The notes below the pieces were generated by a model. That model was given only the letters and a program-made list of their open reading frames with translations. It was not told the DNA's origin and did not search any database. A stretch of DNA of 64,000 nucleotides from Oceanobacillus sp. J11TS1 (GTDB lineage Bacteria; Bacillota; Bacilli; Bacillales; Amphibacillaceae), in the NCBI RefSeq assembly GCF_018333215.1, contig NZ_BORO01000001.1:248001-312000 (forward strand). The letters are read 5' to 3'. Below are positions 62,095 to 64,000 of this stretch, piece by piece (the first letter of the stretch is position 1; the number at the start of each line of letters is the position of its first letter). The position numbers and the translations under genes were made by a program.

Positions 62095-64000
62095 ATGACT
62101 AAAAAGCTTGTTTTAATTGATGGTAATAGCGTTATTTACCGTGCGTTCTTTGCATTACCATTATTAAATAATGAAAAAGGCGTATATACCAATGCTGTTT
62201 ACGGTTTTACAACGATGCTGCTTCGAATCTTAGAAGAGGAGAAGCCTACTCATATGCTTGTTGCCTTTGACGCAGGAAAAACAACATTTCGCCATCAAAC
62301 CTATAAGGAGTATAAGGGAGGTCGTCAAAAGACCCCTCCAGAGCTTTCCGAACAATTTCCTGTCCTAAAGGAACTGCTTGATGCTTTTGATATTAAGCAT
62401 TATCAGCTTGATCAGTATGAAGCGGATGATATTATTGGAACTTTATCCAAGTTAGCCGATGACAAAGGGTGGGAAGTAACTGTTATTTCTGGAGATAAAG
62501 ATTTATTACAACTTGTCTCTGACCATGTAACAGTGAGTGTAACAAAAAAAGGCATTAGCGATATCGAAAAATATACTCCAGCATATCTCCTTGAGAAAAT
62601 GCAGCTAACCCCTCAACAGATAACGGATTTAAAAGGATTGATGGGAGATAGTTCAGATAATATTCCTGGCGTGCCTGGCGTAGGGGAAAAAACAGCAACA
62701 AAGCTATTAAAACAATTTGCCACCCTAGAGCAGGTATATGAGCATTTAGATGAAGTGAGTGGCAAGAAGTTAAAGGAAAATTTAACGAACTATCGTGATG
62801 ATGCAATAATGAGTAAAGATCTAGCGACGATTAATCGGAATTCTCCTATTACAGTGGCTTTAGAAGATACGACCTATGAAGGTTATTCCACGTCTTCTGT
62901 ACGGAACATGTTTATGGATTTAGGTTTCCAATCGTTGTTAACTCGTCTTTCCGGTGCAGAAGAAGCAGTGGAAGAGGTTGTTGAACACCAAGAGATTAAA
63001 TACGATATGGTTCAAGAGATAACGGAAAGTTTATTTACAGATGAAACCGTGATGGTTGTTGAAATGTTAGGTGAAAATTATCATACAGCACCTATTGAAG
63101 GAATTGGAATTGTAAACCAAAATAACAAGAGTTTTATTCCAACAGCCACTGCAATCGAATCTCCTGTTTTCAAAGAATGGGCAGAGAATCCAAAGCAAAA
63201 GAAAATTGTTTTTGATGCAAAACGGACAAAAGTTGCTTTATTACGTAATCATATTCATATAGAAGGAATCGTTTTTGACGGCTTGCTTGCATCTTACTTA
63301 ATAAATCCAGCTGAAAATAATCATGATATTCCAGCTATTGCAAGCAGAAAAGGAAAATATGATGTTTCTTTTGATGAAGAAATTTACGGTAAAGGAGCAA
63401 AACAAAAAGTTCCGGAAGAAGCGGTACTTAGTGAGCATGTTGTCCGCAAAGCAAATGCTTTGTTCGAACTGCACCCAGGGATGGAAAAAGAGTTAGAGGA
63501 AAATGAACAAGAAAAATTATTAAAGGAATTGGAGATGCCGCTTGCTTTAATCCTTGCTGAAATGGAGCATCAAGGCGTATTAGTAGATGTGGACCGTCTT
63601 AAAGAAATGGGCGATAGCTTAAAAGAAAGATTAGCCAATTTAGAAAAAGAAGTATATGAATTAGCTGGCAAGGAATTTAATCTTAATTCGCCGAAGCAGC
63701 TCGGTCCTGTTTTATTTGAGGATTTAGGGCTTCCTGTTGTTAAGAAGACGAAAACAGGCTATTCTACTGCAGCGGATGTGTTAGAGCAGCTTGCGGATCA
63801 GCATGAAATCATTCCTAAGTTACTTTTATATCGACAGTTAGGCAAGCTTCAATCGACATATATTGAAGGATTGCAAAAGGTTGTTCGTAAGGATACGAAA
63901 AAAATTCATACGCGTTTTAACCAAGCTTTAACACAAACTGGCCGATTAAGCTCCGTCGATCCTAACCTGCAAAATATTCCTATCCGTTTAGAAGAAGGAA
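62095..64000 (+). CDS. polA: DNA polymerase I, 5' part (window-truncated)
   Basis: Repair and Okazaki-fragment-processing polymerase; about 635 codons are visible. The N-terminal 5'-3' exonuclease domain (1-290) has LVLIDGNSVIYRAFFALP, YEADDIIGTL and GDSSDNIPGVPGVGEKTA (metal-binding Asp residues and H3TH). A 3'-5' exonuclease-like domain (about 310-470) lacks an obvious D-x-E motif, as in Bacillus Pol I. The polymerase part begins with TQTGRLSSVDPNLQNIPIR at the window end. AAAGGAGAC lies eight bases before the ATG. Confidence 0.96.
   Translation, partial: MTKKLVLIDGNSVIYRAFFALPLLNNEKGVYTNAVYGFTTMLLRILEEEKPTHMLVAFDAGKTTFRHQTYKEYKGGRQKTPPELSEQFPVLKELLDAFDIKHYQLDQYEADDIIGTLSKLADDKGWEVTVISGDKDLLQLVSDHVTVSVTKKGISDIEKYTPAYLLEKMQLTPQQITDLKGLMGDSSDNIPGVPGVGEKTATKLLKQFATLEQVYEHLDEVSGKKLKENLTNYRDDAIMSKDLATINRNSPITVALEDTTYEGYSTSSVRNMFMDLGFQSLLTRLSGAEEAVEEVVEHQEIKYDMVQEITESLFTDETVMVVEMLGENYHTAPIEGIGIVNQNNKSFIPTATAIESPVFKEWAENPKQKKIVFDAKRTKVALLRNHIHIEGIVFDGLLASYLINPAENNHDIPAIASRKGKYDVSFDEEIYGKGAKQKVPEEAVLSEHVVRKANALFELHPGMEKELEENEQEKLLKELEMPLALILAEMEHQGVLVDVDRLKEMGDSLKERLANLEKEVYELAGKEFNLNSPKQLGPVLFEDLGLPVVKKTKTGYSTAADVLEQLADQHEIIPKLLLYRQLGKLQSTYIEGLQKVVRKDTKKIHTRFNQALTQTGRLSSVDPNLQNIPIRLEEG

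Noticed and set aside
1-64000. tRNA, rRNA, prophage, transposase or integrase genes
   Set aside because: Looked for throughout; none seen apart from the lone holin and the non-coding MITE-like elements.

Overview
The window is a chromosomal segment of a low-GC Gram-positive, endospore-forming bacterium of the family Bacillaceae, most like the Oceanobacillus/Virgibacillus group. The evidence is the dense AGGAGG-type ribosome binding sites, GTG and TTG starts, SAM and TPP riboswitches, sigma-B, sigma-W and sigma-54 type promoters, a Spo0E-like phosphatase, a YjcZ-type sporulation peptide, a flotillin/NfeD pair, Roc-type arginine/proline genes and the phoP-phoR-polA order known from Bacillus. 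Genus is inference; no rRNA or tRNA gene is present to settle it.

Layout. 1-3.4 kb: end of a cell-wall scavenging operon (murQ, a MurP-type PTS permease, MupG-type 6-phospho-muramidase). 3.6-5.8 kb: large catalase on the minus strand behind a sigma-B-like promoter. 6-14.4 kb: a LevR-type sigma-54 activator and a mannose-family PTS operon (IIA, IIB, IIC, IID) with two SIS-domain enzymes and a HAD phosphatase. The gene content matches Amadori-product (fructoselysine/glucoselysine) uptake and deglycation. The activator gene's terminator overlaps the operon's -24/-12 promoter. 14.7-16.2 kb: a membrane-anchored GH13 amylase-fold protein in which the catalytic residues appear replaced. 16.7-25.7 kb: ddl, a small membrane protein, a UbiB-type kinase, a GC-rich palindromic element with three 70-bp direct repeats, guaC, an SDR, an amidohydrolase and HMG-CoA lyase. 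25.7-28.8 kb: an ECF sigma operon with a probable self-recognised promoter. 29-32.4 kb: XRE-cupin regulator, floT, yuaF, Spo0E-like gene. 32.4-33.4 kb: small-ORF, hairpin-rich region. 33.4-43.7 kb: arginine/proline catabolism (RocR-like activator, rocA, proline dehydrogenase, putP, rocB) interrupted by a lactonase and htpX. The rocA and rocB upstream regions each carry a cre-like CcpA site. 43.7-53.3 kb: tatA, a signal-less D,D-carboxypeptidase, an Spx paralogue, SAM-riboswitch metI, type II NADH dehydrogenase, VanW and YceI proteins and a lone holin. 53.4-58 kb: oligoendopeptidase F, TPP-riboswitch thiT and an orphan Opp-type permease pair. 58.7-64 kb: GNAT enzyme, phoP, phoR and the 5' part of polA, cut by the window end.

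Mobile or repeat DNA is limited to non-coding elements. A fold-back, MITE-like family with GATGTTCAAAAAG-type ends occurs at about 41.7, 49.4 and 52.2 kb, with a decayed relative near 44.25 kb. One copy sits in the rocB leader. There is no prophage, transposase, CRISPR array or rRNA/tRNA gene.

How the genes work together: several blocks are catabolic modules for recycled or decayed biomass (muropeptides, Amadori products, arginine/proline, peptides), each with its own uptake system and activator. They alternate with envelope-stress and cell-wall functions (sigma-W flotillin, ECF operon, Ddl, D,D-carboxypeptidase, VanW, PhoPR).
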